Source: Batkoa obscura | Taxonomy: Eukaryota > Entomophthoromycota > Entomophthoromycetes > Entomophthorales > Batkoaceae | Direction: 5' to 3' | DNA length: 64,000 nt | Assembly (NCBI GenBank): GCA_030770535.1 | Contig: JASVEC010000025.1 | Coordinates: forward strand, 620,001-684,000 | Part shown: positions 21,343-32,621 of the stretch, in pieces | Layout of the letters: each line of letters starts with the position of its first letter | Position numbering within the stretch: position 1 is the first letter of the stretch | The notes under the pieces: model-generated | Seen by the model: only the letters and a program-made list of their open reading frames with translations | What the model was told of the DNA's origin: nothing | The model's database searches: none | Program-made: the position numbers and the translations under genes

Positions 21343-21585
21343 TTGGTACTCAGTGATTGCAGTTAAAGGCAGTTCTTGGTTGATTAACTTGCCTTGAGTC
21401 GAACGGTCTTAGTTTATGTAACTAAGATAGACCTAAATAAATAGGAATAATACGTAATAAGTTACGAACTATGTAAAACAAATAGAATATAAAATGCTAC
21501 TGTAAAATCTACGTAAGATGTTGTCAGGAAGGCTTAGTGGCTTTACTAATAGTACGATATCAGGGAGTAATTCAGTTAAAAATCA
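21343..21585 (+). repeat. Long inverted repeat, left arm
   Basis: Matches the reverse complement of about 22288-22528, including TTGATTAACTTGCCTTGAGT and TACGTAATAAGTTACGAACT. Small differences lie mostly near 21485. Confidence 0.9.
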
Positions 21586-22287
21586 TCAAGTTATCATGTT
21601 AAAGGATTTCTTTTATACTCCAACTAGTTTTGTAAACAAGTTAAGTGGTTGTTATGCCATAATCGATCATAGAGTTGATGAAACAATATTTCACAGTATT
21701 TTGTATTTTTCTATTAAATGTTTAATAGATATATAAGATATAAATATATAATTGTTTGACTTTATTTTTTATTAAAATAAAAACAAAATGCAAGCTTTTA
21801 TAGCTAAACTTCCAAATGAAATTTCTAAAAATTTTAATACGATTAGGGAGAAGCACATTATATAAACATTGTAATTCATTTGCATCAATTTTAACAACTA
21901 TTCACAATAACCCAGAGTTTATGGAATTTTATAATAAAACAAAAAAAAAGAAATGTTATTGAAGTTTACTATTAATAATAACAAACTTAATCAAACAATG
22001 TATAAAATTAATGCTTTAAGGGAAACAGGAAGTAAAAACCAACAAGTAACATTATTATCAACTATAGCTTCAGTATGTGAAATATTGCTTTATTAGCTCT
22101 CGAATTGATTATAACACAACAATCACTTAAGTTGCTGTATTCTCAAGTTCAAATACAATCAATTCAGAGTCCCTTATTTTGATTTGCTGCGAGAATTTAT
22201 AACTTCATATTGCAAAGAATATTATCTCCTTTTAATATCCATACTTATTGGAGTATAAAAGAGATTCTTCAATATGATAACTAGGGG

Positions 22288-22528
22288 CTTTTTAACTGAA
22301 TTACTCCCTGATATCGTACTATTAATAAAGCCACTAAGTCTTCCTGACAACATCTTACGTAGATTTTACAGTAGTATTGTCTGTTCTATTTGTTTTACAT
22401 AGTTCGTAACTTATTACGTATTATTCCTATTCATTTAAGTCTATCTTAGTTACATAAACTAAGACCGTTCGACTCAAGGCAAGTTAATCAACCAAGAACT
22501 GTTTTTAACTCCTACCACTGAGTACCAA
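22288..22528 (-). repeat. Long inverted repeat, right arm
   Basis: Partner of 21343-21585, spacer about 700 bp. It abuts the transposase-like coding region. Confidence 0.9.
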
Positions 22529-22790
22529 CCTTCACAAGTATATTCTTTTGATGAATGTAAAAGTTTTGGATTTAATATAAGTAAAAATCAATATGATTAT
22601 TCGAAAATAATTAATAATAAAAAAATACCAACGTTACGACCTACTATCAAAAATACAAAAAAAATCAAAGATCAGCAAATCGAGATTATTATACAATATT
22701 TGATAATTCAACTATTTTATCAAGATTTAGTAAAAAAATAATGATAAATATTCGTCAGAGAATATATATATATTAAATAAAAGTAGAAGA

Positions 22791-23645
22791 ATGATATATA
22801 GTAAGTATTTTAATAATTTAAAAGATAAAGCAGTAGCTAAGTCAATACTTTTTAAATGCATATCAAGTAATTTTAAAAATCCAGCAAGAAAAACAGATTT
22901 ATGTAATACATGTGCCCAGTATACAGTTAGAAAAAAGTTATTTGAAAACAAAATAAATACAGCGATAAAAAATAAAGCAGAGATAGAAGATATCTTTTTT
23001 AATAAAGAAAAAAGGTTATATAAATTACATGAATTTCGTGTTGATACTCAAAAAAGCATATTTAATGAAACTATTAAAAAATTAAATAATAAAAGTTATA
23101 TAATAATCTTAGACTTTAAACAAAACATGGGAATAGAAACAAGACCAGATCCAATAAACTTAGATCATTATAATAAACAAGCTATATCAGTATTAGGGTT
23201 TGGCGTTTTATATTTAAAAAATGATAAAACAATAGGCAAAGTTTATTTTGATTATTTATCTGAAATGTTAAATCATGCTTCAGCATATGCAGGAGATTGT
23301 TTAATTGATTTAATATTTAAAGAGCCTTTATTTAAAAAGTTTACAAAAATTAATATATGGGCAGATACACGATATCATTTTAGATCTCAAGAGTTTTTAC
23401 ACTATGTATTTGAAGAAATTTATAAAATAAATAGTGGTTTAAACATTGATCTTAATTTTTTTGCTGAGCATCATGGAAAAAGTATAGTTGACGGACATTT
23501 TGGAAATCTTTCACACTGGAAAAATAATCTTGAAGCATTAAGTAAAATAGAAGATATTGATCAACTAATTTCAAAATTTGAGATTTTTGTTTGTGAAAAT
23601 AATAGATTTAATAACTCAACTGACAATAATGGAAAACAAATATAA
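22791..23645 (+). CDS. Transposase-like protein fragment (DDE fold likely)
   Basis: 284 residues. Upstream in-frame-like coding DNA (22542-22780: YSFDECKSFGFNISKN, KIPTLRPTIKNTKKIKDQQI) ends in a stop, so the protein once began further 5'. Possible catalytic acids: ILDFKQNMGI near residue 106, NIWADTRYHFRSQEF near residue 190, and FFAEHHGKSIVDGHFGN near residue 225. The order D ... WxDxxxHFR ... HGKxxxDGHFG is seen in several eukaryotic DDE transposases. Cys pairs at DLCNTCAQYT suggest a lost zinc site. Downstream coding DNA continues in another frame. Not expected to be active. I cannot name the superfamily with confidence. Confidence 0.6.
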   Translation: MIYSKYFNNLKDKAVAKSILFKCISSNFKNPARKTDLCNTCAQYTVRKKLFENKINTAIKNKAEIEDIFFNKEKRLYKLHEFRVDTQKSIFNETIKKLNNKSYIIILDFKQNMGIETRPDPINLDHYNKQAISVLGFGVLYLKNDKTIGKVYFDYLSEMLNHASAYAGDCLIDLIFKEPLFKKFTKINIWADTRYHFRSQEFLHYVFEEIYKINSGLNIDLNFFAEHHGKSIVDGHFGNLSHWKNNLEALSKIEDIDQLISKFEIFVCENNRFNNSTDNNGKQI

Positions 23646-23959
23646 TTTTTAAAAAGTATGAAAGAAACAAAGATACAAAAAAACAATAAAAATACAAGGT
23701 ATTAAAAAGTATTTACACTTTGTTAAACGTGATAATAAATCACACTGCTATCCAGTATCTGATAGATCAAAGAAAAGTGACATAATTTCAATTAAAGTTA
23801 TAGAGTCTACAGGGAATAGAAAAATTAAAGGATCAGCGCCAGCTTATCTTACAGAAATAACTGAAAATTTAAAAGTTTCAATATTTAGTAAGCAAGTAAG
23901 TAGCTTGTTAGATGATAGAAATCAATTATTAAATGTTGGTATTACTTAAATTAATAATA

Positions 23960-24101
23960 GCTAAGTTAATAAATAGTCAAAGAGCAAGTAGTTGTAATAA
24001 TAAGTAAAAACTATTATTACACTGCTTGTGTTACATAGGGATGGTTATTTATAGTTTTGGGACTAACCGCTCCCTCCCATACAGCTATTTATTAACTTAG
24101 C
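23960..24101. repeat. 17-bp inverted repeat hairpin, possible transposon end
   Basis: GCTAAGTTAATAAATAG at 23960-23976 is the exact reverse complement of 24085-24101. A second shorter stem (GTAATAATA with TATTATTAC) lies inside. Confidence 0.85.
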
Positions 24102-24611
24102 GATATATTGATAATGTAATTATAACATTAAAATTGTTTATTTATTTGATAGTAAATCTGCAATGTTGGGTATAAAGCAGTTAATAATAAATATTTCTTA
24201 ATAAAGTTTTATAAAAATATATATTTATTTACATATTACATATTACAACTTTAATTACTATCACTATATAGGCTATATTGGTAAAAGCCTTGCTAATCCG
24301 GGAATTTATATTAAATTTGATAGAAATTCCGCTAACTTACAATATAAATTATGATAAAATAATTTAAAACTGTATTGGGTACTTTTGGTTTTTAATAAAG
24401 AATGTCTTTATAGAATTTTAAGCAGTTTTTAATATAAAATATTTAAAAATTGGATAATAAAATGAAACCAATTCGGACACCCCCATATGATATTGATTAA
24501 TTTAAATTTTTATACAATTTTATTTGATAATTTAAATGTTATTAAAATTGATAATTACAATATTATCAAATGATCTAATAAAAATTAAAAGCAACTAAAC
24601 TGTTATACATA
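24102..24611. other. Intergenic with MITE fragment
   Basis: No gene seen. 24461-24487 (AATGAAACCA ... ACCCCCATA) looks like one end of the TGGGGATGT MITE in reverse orientation. Confidence 0.5.
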
Positions 24612-24712
24612 TGGGGATGTATTTTTGTGTTTAAGAATTTTACTAACAATCTTTCCACTTGAATAGCGCTTAAAAAATGGAAAAAATAATGAATCCAAAA
24701 AAAACACCCCCA
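24612..24712 (-). mobile_element. TGGGGATGT MITE, copy 10
   Basis: TGGGGATGT to ACACCCCCA, TA flanks. Confidence 0.92.
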
Positions 24713-25007
24713 TATCTCCTTGTATAAATTAACTATTTAATATTCTAGCTTTTATGATATTAATAAAATCAAAGCAGATTTTTTTATTTCTAAGCATTAT
24801 TCATATGTATTTAAAATTTAAAATGGAATAGAAAACATCATAATATACTTTATTAAATAACTTATCTAATTTTGTAATTAAAACTAGAAATGAATTAGGG
24901 AGCAAATGTGTCATAAATAAAAAATACATAAAGAAAAATAAAATTACTATTTAAAATAAAATTAACTTTATTAGTCAAGATAAGTGCTATCAAACACATG
25001 AAATATA

Positions 25008-25107
25008 TGAGGGTGTTTTTTTTGTTTCATCGCTTTTTCTATTTTTTAAGCACTATTTGAGTGGAAAGGCTATCAGTAAAACTCTTAAACAAAAAAATAC
25101 ATCCACA
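25008..25107 (+). mobile_element. TGGGGATGT MITE, copy 11
   Basis: TGAGGGTGT to ACATCCACA. It has replaced or displaced the start of receptor pseudogene E. Confidence 0.88.
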
Positions 25108-25108
25108 T

Positions 25109-26324
25109 ATAGCTAAAGTAGTTTACCCAATGATGTCAAAGGTATCGTTAGTATTAACTATCACAACTACACCTACTATGATTTCATCAAGTAGGTTTTA
25201 AAAACTATATGTTCATTAATATATTACTATAATCAGAAACTAATAATATATGATCAAAAACTAGTAGATGGAGTAACCCTACGCTTACAAACTGGTATTA
25301 TAATGTATGATATTTGGTTATATTCCTTATCATTGTGGAGTCGTCTATATGACTATGAAGGGTCTTCATTATGCACCTCTATTAGTCTTCAGTTATTATT
25401 ATGTTCCTTATAGTATAGCTTCCTTAATGTTACAATTGCAATTAATTTACAACTAGTATTTACACACAGTACCAACAGAGCCAAAAAAACGGGATTGAGT
25501 TATTGGATTGTAATATTTTTACTTTTACTATTAATTACGATACCACCACTTAGTATAATGATATTTAACATATCATTTAGTAAATAATAATATAATTTTA
25601 TTTAGCAATGGGGCTAATTGTATATGGTATTTATGGTATTTATGACGAGTGTTTTATTGCAGGTAAAAATGAAAATTACGCTAAGGTGTTTCATTTCTTT
25701 ACATTTTCCTTAGTTCTATCAATTTTTATGACATACATATTAGTTGTTGTAGTTATTGTTATCATTAAGCTATCTAAGAGTCTAAATGTAATAAAAGAGG
25801 GAAGAGTAGCTATGCATGCTAATCAATCAGTTAATGGCATTAACAATATTAAGCTATTTGCCTCAAGAACGTAAGCTATTTTACATTAATATGCTATTAC
25901 AATAATACGAATCATTAGCATATTATACCTTATTATTATGATTGTTTCTCATATTGGATTAGTGATCTATCAAGTTGTTTCTGATCTTACTACTATTGAT
26001 TCTTCTGAATTAGTAATTATATTATATACTACAAGTGGATTATTAGGAACTCTTAATTTTATGGCTTTCTTTTGTGATCCAATTATTCACTGTGTGATCA
26101 AAGTAATATATTGTAGAATTGTAAAAATTCAAGAGATTGACGAATCGCGACCTCAAATTAAGTAGTTTTATTTTGTTTTTAATAAAATAATGTACTGACT
26201 CTAAATAGATCACAACGGCATCTTTGAACTGAGCGCAGCTTAGGATGATTACAACGAAGCTTTTAATACCGAAGTTGAAATCTAAACATTAGTTCAATAT
26301 TCTAAATTTATTAAAAGTTTGTAA
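25109..26324 (+). pseudogene. 7TM receptor-like pseudogene E, 5' end cut by a MITE
   Basis: The sequence starts mid exon 1 with AKVVYPMMSKVSLVLTI directly after MITE copy 11; no start codon remains. Exon 2 keeps GVTLRLQTGIIMYDIW but has a TAG at LLLCSL before helix 3 and a frame problem around the KK run before helix 4. Exon 3 (about 25606-25871) is open with FHFFTFSLVLSIFMTYILVVVVIV. Exon 4 (from about 25925) is open with GTLNFMAFFCDPIIHCVIKVIY. The tail DNA still ends SKFIKSL at 26304-26324. Decayed host gene. Confidence 0.8.
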
Positions 26325-27168
26325 TAGTAGATCAATTCTTTCTTGTTTACTTTATTTTTTTGAGAGTTTCTATTAATTATTTAATCATTTTCGTATTATT
26401 TTTTATGAATTCTAACTATAAATAATTGTTAAAAATTATACTAAAAACAAAAAAAATAATCCTCGTTTATATTGAAAATTTAGATGCTTTTGTTTCTTTG
26501 TTTTAATGTAAGTTTGTTTTGAACTTTATAAAAAAGTTTAACCTCCCTCCAGTCCAACTCATTGTTAACTTCATCCCTCCTTTTCAATGTCATTATTCTC
26601 CTTATTCAATTGGAAATCTTATAGAAATTAGAAATTAAATGATTTCTATTTCGAGTTTCTCACCAATCGAAGATGGGAAAAGTATAGAAACTACTGCTAC
26701 GATCCCAGTAAGGCTCCCCATGAATGGTTCAGTTCCTAGGGTTCATCAACTCAAATGTTTATGTTTTTATTTTAGTTAATAAGAGCATATTCATTTTATT
26801 ATTTTACTGATAAAATTTTGAAGTTTTATTCTACATAAAAAATGGGTGAAATAATGGTGTGGAAAAAGGCATTCGTTTACAGATTTTGAAAATTTAAACC
26901 CAAATCAAACAGAAAAATACACCTTTAATTAAATTAAACTTTTATTTATCTAAATATAAAGTAACTAAGTTGTCATAACAAACATTTAGTGAGTTATAGG
27001 AATCATTTAATAGTTTAAAACGCTCCCTTTTTTGATCATCTATTTTATATTCTTTCTTTATCTAAAGTTTTAAAAAAACATAATGTTCTATTCAATTACT
27101 TAATAATGCAGTTGAGTTGTTGAAACTTTATGTTCCTTAGATACTAAAAGTGATATTGAAAGCTCAAA
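26325..27168. other. Spacer between receptor E and SPRY gene S2
   Basis: About 26595-27168 is the right copy of the inverted duplication. No gene seen. Confidence 0.6.
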
Positions 27169-27649
27169 CTAATAATTAGGGGGGATCTCTTGTACATAGT
27201 CATCTGCTAAACCAAGTTTAAGTTGATTAGCTCGTCGATAAAGGAATGGTTGATTTCCAACATTGTATTTAAGTAGAGTACCTTTGGTACTATATATCGT
27301 AGGATACATTATATTAGATTGGAATTGATAATAACATAAATCATTACCATTATAAGTAAATGTTATCTCATTTGATACTAAATCATAGAAACATCCTATA
27401 ATATCATCCTTTTTGAGAATGTGAACAAAAGCGTTTGGATATTGCTTTTCATTTACATTTACACCATATATTTTATTATTTAGCAAGATATGGGATCCTA
27501 TAATGAATTAGTAAAATTGTAAATTTAGTATTGAAAATATCAAATTACCATGAATTTTAGAAGTGCTTTTATCTGCATACCCAAACAATAACCCAAAGTC
27601 ATCAGCGAAATCAACTAATTCAATCTCATAATAGAGGGACTCTGGATTT
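26595..27649 (-). repeat. Inverted segmental duplication, right copy
   Basis: Reverse complement of 5996-7050, carrying the end of S2 exon 1, its intron, exon 2 and 3' flank. Its block 26835-26855 has the same plus-strand orientation as 6790-6810, unlike everything around it. Confidence 0.85.
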
Positions 27650-27984
27650 AATTTTTGGTATTTTGCTTGTATAATGCAGTCATTGTCGAAAAGTACACAA
27701 TACTTTCCTTTTTCACTAATTTTATTATGTTTTCCAGTACTAACTTTAAATTTATTTTCAATCACAGCTGGGGTATTTTCTACTATTATTTCGTTTAATT
27801 CAACTTGGTCATTATCGCTTCCAATATGTGGGTTAGTGCTACTATTTGTAGCATTATTGGTTGCTTCTCTTTTCATTCTTGCAGCTTTACGCCTATAATA
27901 AGCAGTAGTATAGTGACCTGTAACTAGGGTTATGATGATAATTACAATCACAATAGCTATATGTTTAAGATAATCTACGAACAT
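27169..27984 (-). CDS. Single-pass SPRY protein with C-terminal PPxY (S2)
   Basis: Exons 27984-27549 and 27497-27169 join to 254 residues. The N-terminus (MFVDYLKHIAIVIVIIIITLVTG) is a membrane segment unlike that of S1, followed by a basic RRKAARMKRE stretch that would face the cytosol. The linker is unrelated to S1, while the SPRY domain from YYEIELVDFADDF to the end is almost identical, finishing IPPNY. Layout and inferred Rsp5-adaptor role as for S1. The intron (51 bp) and 3' flank also match S1, so the C-terminal half was copied as a DNA block. Upstream on the minus strand are repeats of TATAAAAAG and a CGGGGAAATAAG box. Confidence 0.75.
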
Positions 27985-28085
27985 TTTTTATTTTGAATTT
28001 TTGACACAATAGATTTTATACTTTTTATACTTTTTATACTTTTTTAAGTTGCCTTTTTTCTCTTTTGATTGATTAAATTATAGTA

Positions 28086-28097
28086 CTTATTTCCCCG
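28086..28097 (-). promoter_or_regulatory. GCGG-like box upstream of SPRY gene S2
   Basis: CGGGGAAATAAG on the minus strand, close to the GCGGCGAAATAAG upstream of S5. It lies about 100 bases before the ATG. Confidence 0.4.
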
Positions 28098-28219
28098 TTT
28101 ATTGTTATTGGTTCTTATTCAAATGCTCTTCCTTTAATATATTTATATTTATATTTTAATTTTAAGCTTTACATTTTATTAAAGTTAATTGATTACATTG
28201 ATTATTTTGGTAACTTATA

Positions 28220-28320
28220 TGGGAATGTTTTTTTTGGTTTCATTACTCTTTCCATTTTTTAAGCGTTATTTAAGTAGAAAGATTGTTGATAAAATTCTTA
28301 AACAAAAAAACACATCCCCA
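28220..28320 (+). mobile_element. TGGGGATGT MITE, copy 12
   Basis: TGGGAATGT to ACATCCCCA, TA flanks. Confidence 0.9.
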
Positions 28321-30053
28321 TATAGTAAATTAATTCTGATTATTTATACATTTGTTATATTTTTTAAAATTTAAGCTAATATTAAAGGGTTAAGTATAAA
28401 TGTTACAATTTATACAGTCATTTGTTTAAAGTACACCTACTTTTCAATGGATGCTTTATATTTTATAATTTGTTAATTTTGTATAACAAGTTCTAGAGCC
28501 AATAAATTTTATTTTATTTTATTTTATTTATTCGAATAAACTTAATTAAATATTGCTGTAAATTAATTACAGTATAGATTCAATAAGTTTTTGAAGTATT
28601 TTTATCATTATAAAATAAACAATAATACTAAAAATATTTGACTATATATCTTTAAGTAAAATACTTTGTTTTTCTATATTGTAAAGTACAGCATTATTCT
28701 TAAGTTGAGTACAAAAGTTAATAAGTGATAAATCAAAAGAACCGAGTTAAAAATCAATTAATTTAAATTACTTGATGATTAATCAAGACAAATTACCAAT
28801 GCTAAAATTAGTATACTTTTTTAATCTTAAATGCTAACTTATTCATTGCTAAATGTTTTTATAATGGTACATAAGTTGACATTGTAAATAAAACTTTGAT
28901 AATAAATGAGTCAATAGTATGAGTAAACTCAAGTTAACAGGACAAACTTTGAAGCTTTGCCATTAAATAAATTTCATAAAGAGTGCCTTTTGATACTTTA
29001 AGTATTCATTTTTTGTTTTTGAACATTTTGAATAAATCAACTAGTATTACAGAATTGGCAATTAATATTGCATTAAAAGAACGTTTTGCTTTTATATCTG
29101 TATTACTAATTAAGCTAATTATAGTACACACCCTAAGTTTCATATGAAATTAGGCTAAAAAATCTAAATAGATTTGCATATGGGTATGTATTCTTTTGTT
29201 TAAGAATTTTACCAATAGCTTTTCCACTTAATTAAATAGGACTTAAAAAACGGAAAAAGTAATAAAATTAAAAAAAACGCTCCTATATATTGAAAAGCTT
29301 TGTTGACAATGAATTGAGTTTGATACTAAAACACAAAAGCAAAGTATGCAAATTTTTTCTAGTCATAACGAAGTTATTAAAGAAATGCCTTATGTAAATG
29401 ATAAACTAAATGGCATTTTTTATGTTTGATATTTTCATAAACAAATAAACAAATTTTGTAGTTTTAATGTAATTATTTATTAAAAAACTCTTAACAAAGA
29501 CCTTAATGAGGTGCTATGTTTATGTAAACCTTTTGTACTTGCTTAGTAGTGTAACCCTCTTTACTATCATTTGTCTACGTCTAAAATATACGGGTTGGTT
29601 TAAACCCAAAATTCAATTTTTTCCAGTTTGATTTTAGCAAGAAATTCAAATTAAGCCTGAGATGCTATGTAAATAGTCACTTTTTGCTTAAGGTTAAAAT
29701 AATTACTATGGAAACGTTTTTTTGTCTAGTATTTTTGAATATTTTTTAAAAATTACGCTGCATAGAAAATGTACAAAAAGGTGAATTGAATTTTTTTAAT
29801 TTTGACTAGGCTTTAAACTTAACGATATATCACTTTTATTCATATTTACCTTTTATAGCAACTTGTAATATAAGCTATTGGAGTAATTTCTCTTCCTATA
29901 TGAGCTTTAGAAGTCCAAAAATAATTAATATAACACCATACTAAAGAAAATGGACTTAATATAGAATTTTGATATCTGAATAATCTATTAAAAGCAATTA
30001 TAAGAACAATCAAGATTTGTAACACTGTTTTTAATTTTTTGATGATCACGAAA
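28321..30053. other. Intergenic with one MITE
   Basis: Nothing recognised except MITE copy 13. Minus-strand short frames near 29846-30049 have no support. Confidence 0.5.
29181..29285 (-). mobile_element. TGGGGATGT MITE, copy 13
   Basis: Diverged reverse copy, TGGGTATGT to ACGCTCCTA, with a small insertion in the core. Confidence 0.82.
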
Positions 30054-30066
30054 GCGGTAAAATAAG
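30054..30066 (+). promoter_or_regulatory. GCGG box upstream of SPRY gene S3
   Basis: GCGGTAAAATAAG, followed by a TATA-like GGTATAAAAGG near 30095 and the ATG at 30139. The surrounding 60 bp align with the DNA before MITE copy 1 upstream of S1. Confidence 0.5.
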
Positions 30067-30138
30067 TTTCTAACTTCTAAAAAGAAACTTATATGGTATA
30101 AAAGGCATTGAAATAAACTAGGGAGACACAAATCAAAA

Positions 30139-30959
30139 ATGCTTATCAGCTATATTTTGTTTGGATGTCTTAGTTTTGTAGTAATCGCTTCAATACCTCT
30201 TGGATATCGAATGTGTATTGTTGCTTTTGGTAGGAGGCCAGTCAATACAAGTGATGGAACATACAGAAATAACAGAGTTGCAAATAGGAATAGAAATGCA
30301 CAACTTGAGGAGAATGTCAATTCAATCGAATTAGCTACAATATTAGCAGAGAATGATTTGGTAAGAAATAATTATGAATTCATTGTATGCACCGGTGAAC
30401 AAACTAAAATTAGTGAGAAAGGATTTAACTCCATATTTTTTAATGAAACTTGTATACTTCAAGGAAAATATGTGACTCTAAACCCAGAATCCCTCTATTA
30501 TGAGATTGAATTAGTTGATTTCGCTGATGACTTTGAGCTTTTATTTGGATATGCGAACGAAAGTACTAAAATTCATGGTAATTTGGGAGTTACCTAATAT
30601 TAATTTATAAAGCTTATCAATTTGTTATAGAATCCCATATTTTGCTAAATAATAAAATATATGGTGTAAATGTAAATGAAAAGCAATATCCAAACGCTTT
30701 TGTTCACATTCTCAAAAAGGATGATATTATAGGATGTTTCTATGATTTAGTATCAAATGAGATAACATTTACTTATAATGGTAATGATTTATGTTATTAT
30801 CAATTCCAATCTAATATAATGTATCCTACGATATATAGTACCAAAGGTACTCTACTTAAATACAATGTTGGAAATCAACCATTCCTTTATCGACGAGCTA
30901 ATCAACTTAAACTTGGTTTAATAAGTAACTATGTGCAAGAAATCCCACCTAATTATTAG
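30139..30959 (+). CDS. Single-pass SPRY protein with C-terminal PPxY (S3)
   Basis: Exons 30139-30577 and 30631-30959 join to 255 residues. The N-terminal membrane segment (about residues 3-28) and polar linker are unlike S1 and S2. The SPRY half has YYEIELVDFADDFELLFGYA and then an exon 2 almost identical to S1, ending IPPNY. The intron is different from S1, and similarity stops at once after the stop codon, so only exon 2 was homogenised. Role inferred as for S1: membrane adaptor for a WW-domain ubiquitin ligase. Keeps a clean TATA-like site and GCGG box. Confidence 0.75.
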
Positions 30960-32534
30960 TTTAGCCAATACCTTATTTTTGGAATATCTATTGTATCCAA
31001 ACACAAGTATCACACCATCAAAATCAAACATGGAATTACATGTCTTCTGAGATTTATGTGTTCATTTTCAAAACTTAATAAATAATTTAAAACGAACATC
31101 AAAACATTGGACTGTGTAAAATTTTAACCTAAGATAAAGGGTATCTCTAACTAATAAAATAGATTCTACATGTACAAAATACAAAATGATTATACAAAAA
31201 GGCTCTTTTAATGTACCAAATATCTTGTTTTGCAATTTTTTTGTTGAAAAATGTATCGAAAATCGCCTCGACTTCGGATGGTAATAACTAGAATTTTGAT
31301 ACTAAATAATTTTTTTGGTACATAGTAAAATCGTGCATTTCTATTCGATTATTTGTATTAATTTTTAAGTCCTTTTGAATTTTGATGCTGGAGTAACAGT
31401 TGTCTTTCGAAACTTTATATAATTCTTAGTACATCTGTAAAAAAAATTAAGCCATTCTGCACCCCACCAAGAAATCTTAAATTCGAACTTGAGGCCTTAG
31501 ATCACTAATAGTGTTTTGATGTAAGAGCGAAGATATACTCAACATAAGGACTAGAAATCGACAATTTTACTTTAAGGGTTTTAACTGAATACTCAAAATA
31601 TTAGCATCAAATTCAGTGTATAATGATTATTTATAGCATGCAATGGATGTATTTATGTGCTTTTATTTTTTGTCTAAATCTTATGTTTTAAATTTATTAC
31701 AATTTCATCTTTTTAATATTTTTTAAAAGTTATCTGCATAAAAAGGTTATTTATTTTATCTACTTGCTTATATAAAACTTTGGAAAAAACATAAACGTAA
31801 GAAAATTTGTTTTTATTTAGAATAGAGAGTTTTGATAACGTCATATATTTAAAATCCATTGTTGCTTTTGTTAACTCATGTAATTTTTTCTTTAAACGTA
31901 GCTTTTATCGAAAATACGCTTGATTAGAGTTAGACCTTCAAAGAAACTACCAACCTATTTAGTTAAACTTTTCCGATGTTAAAAGTGGAGCTTATTTTTT
32001 ATACGTCTATTTTATTATATTATTAAGGGATATCTGATAGTTGAAGTGTCCTATGTATAAAATCGGTTTTTCAAAACTCTTGTTATAAATAAAGATAGTA
32101 GTATATATAAAGTCAAAAAGAAATAATAGAGCTAAATCCCCAGTAGAATTATAAGGTAGACTTTATAGCCTTGATGATACCAACAATACAATAAAACGCT
32201 CTTCTTAATTACTTGCTCATTTGGTTTTATAATTAAAATTATTTATAAAACTTAGTTTCAAAAAATATTATAAATGTTGGTATTAGGGAATTTATTACAT
32301 TCTTATTGAAATAGTTGTAGGACTATCTTTTTTAGTCTTAATCTTAATCTTTTTTTTAATTATAGTTGCTATATAAAATATACTGTATAAATCAAAAATT
32401 ATTAATCAACCATAATTTCTAAAAATAAAGTTTCACCTTTTTGAAACTTTAAATTACTTTGGTTAAAATAGCGCCCAAATTTTATAAAAGAACTACCCAC
32501 TTTTTTAGGGTTTAAATTTTAAAAGAACAATTGA
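30960..32534. other. Intergenic, no gene seen
   Basis: No coding frame or repeat recognised. A weak B-box-like TTCGAACTTGAGG occurs near 31491 but no convincing tRNA structure. Confidence 0.45.
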
Positions 32535-32548
32535 AGTGGTAAAATGGG
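32535..32548 (+). promoter_or_regulatory. GCGG-like box upstream of SPRY gene S4
   Basis: AGTGGTAAAATGGG, a variant of the family box, followed by a TATA-like GATATAAAAAAG at 32576-32587. Confidence 0.4.
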
Positions 32549-32621
32549 AGATTGTAAAATTAAAAAAAATTCCATGATATAAAAAAGCTTAACATTTATC
32601 TGAAAAGTGATATCTTAAAAA

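Larger units (their letters stand above)
21325..24110 (+). mobile_element. Decayed DDE-type DNA transposon with ~200-bp inverted arms
   Basis: Two arms, about 21343-21585 and 22288-22528, are inverted copies of each other at roughly 90% or more. Between them lies a broken open region starting MQAFIAKLPNEISKNF at 21788 with several stops. Beyond the right arm is a transposase-like gene (22791-23645) and then more broken coding DNA up to about 23949 with IKKYLHFVKRDNKSHCYPVSD. A hairpin at 23960-24101 may mark the right end. The element ends were not fixed by a target duplication. Family unassigned; it resembles no IS-like or Tc1 transposase that I know well. Confidence 0.6.

Noticed and set aside
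21343-22528. Long inverted arms as the terminal repeats of a complete element
   Set aside because: The transposase-like gene lies outside the right arm, so the arms are more likely an internal inverted duplication; ends left open.
22727-22951. Minus-strand frame over the transposase start
   Set aside because: Opposite-strand shadow without family likeness; the plus frame has the DDE-like motifs.
31440-31540. Possible second tRNA-like relic (TTCGAACTTGAGG)
   Set aside because: Only a weak B-box-like match; no A box at the right distance and no stems.
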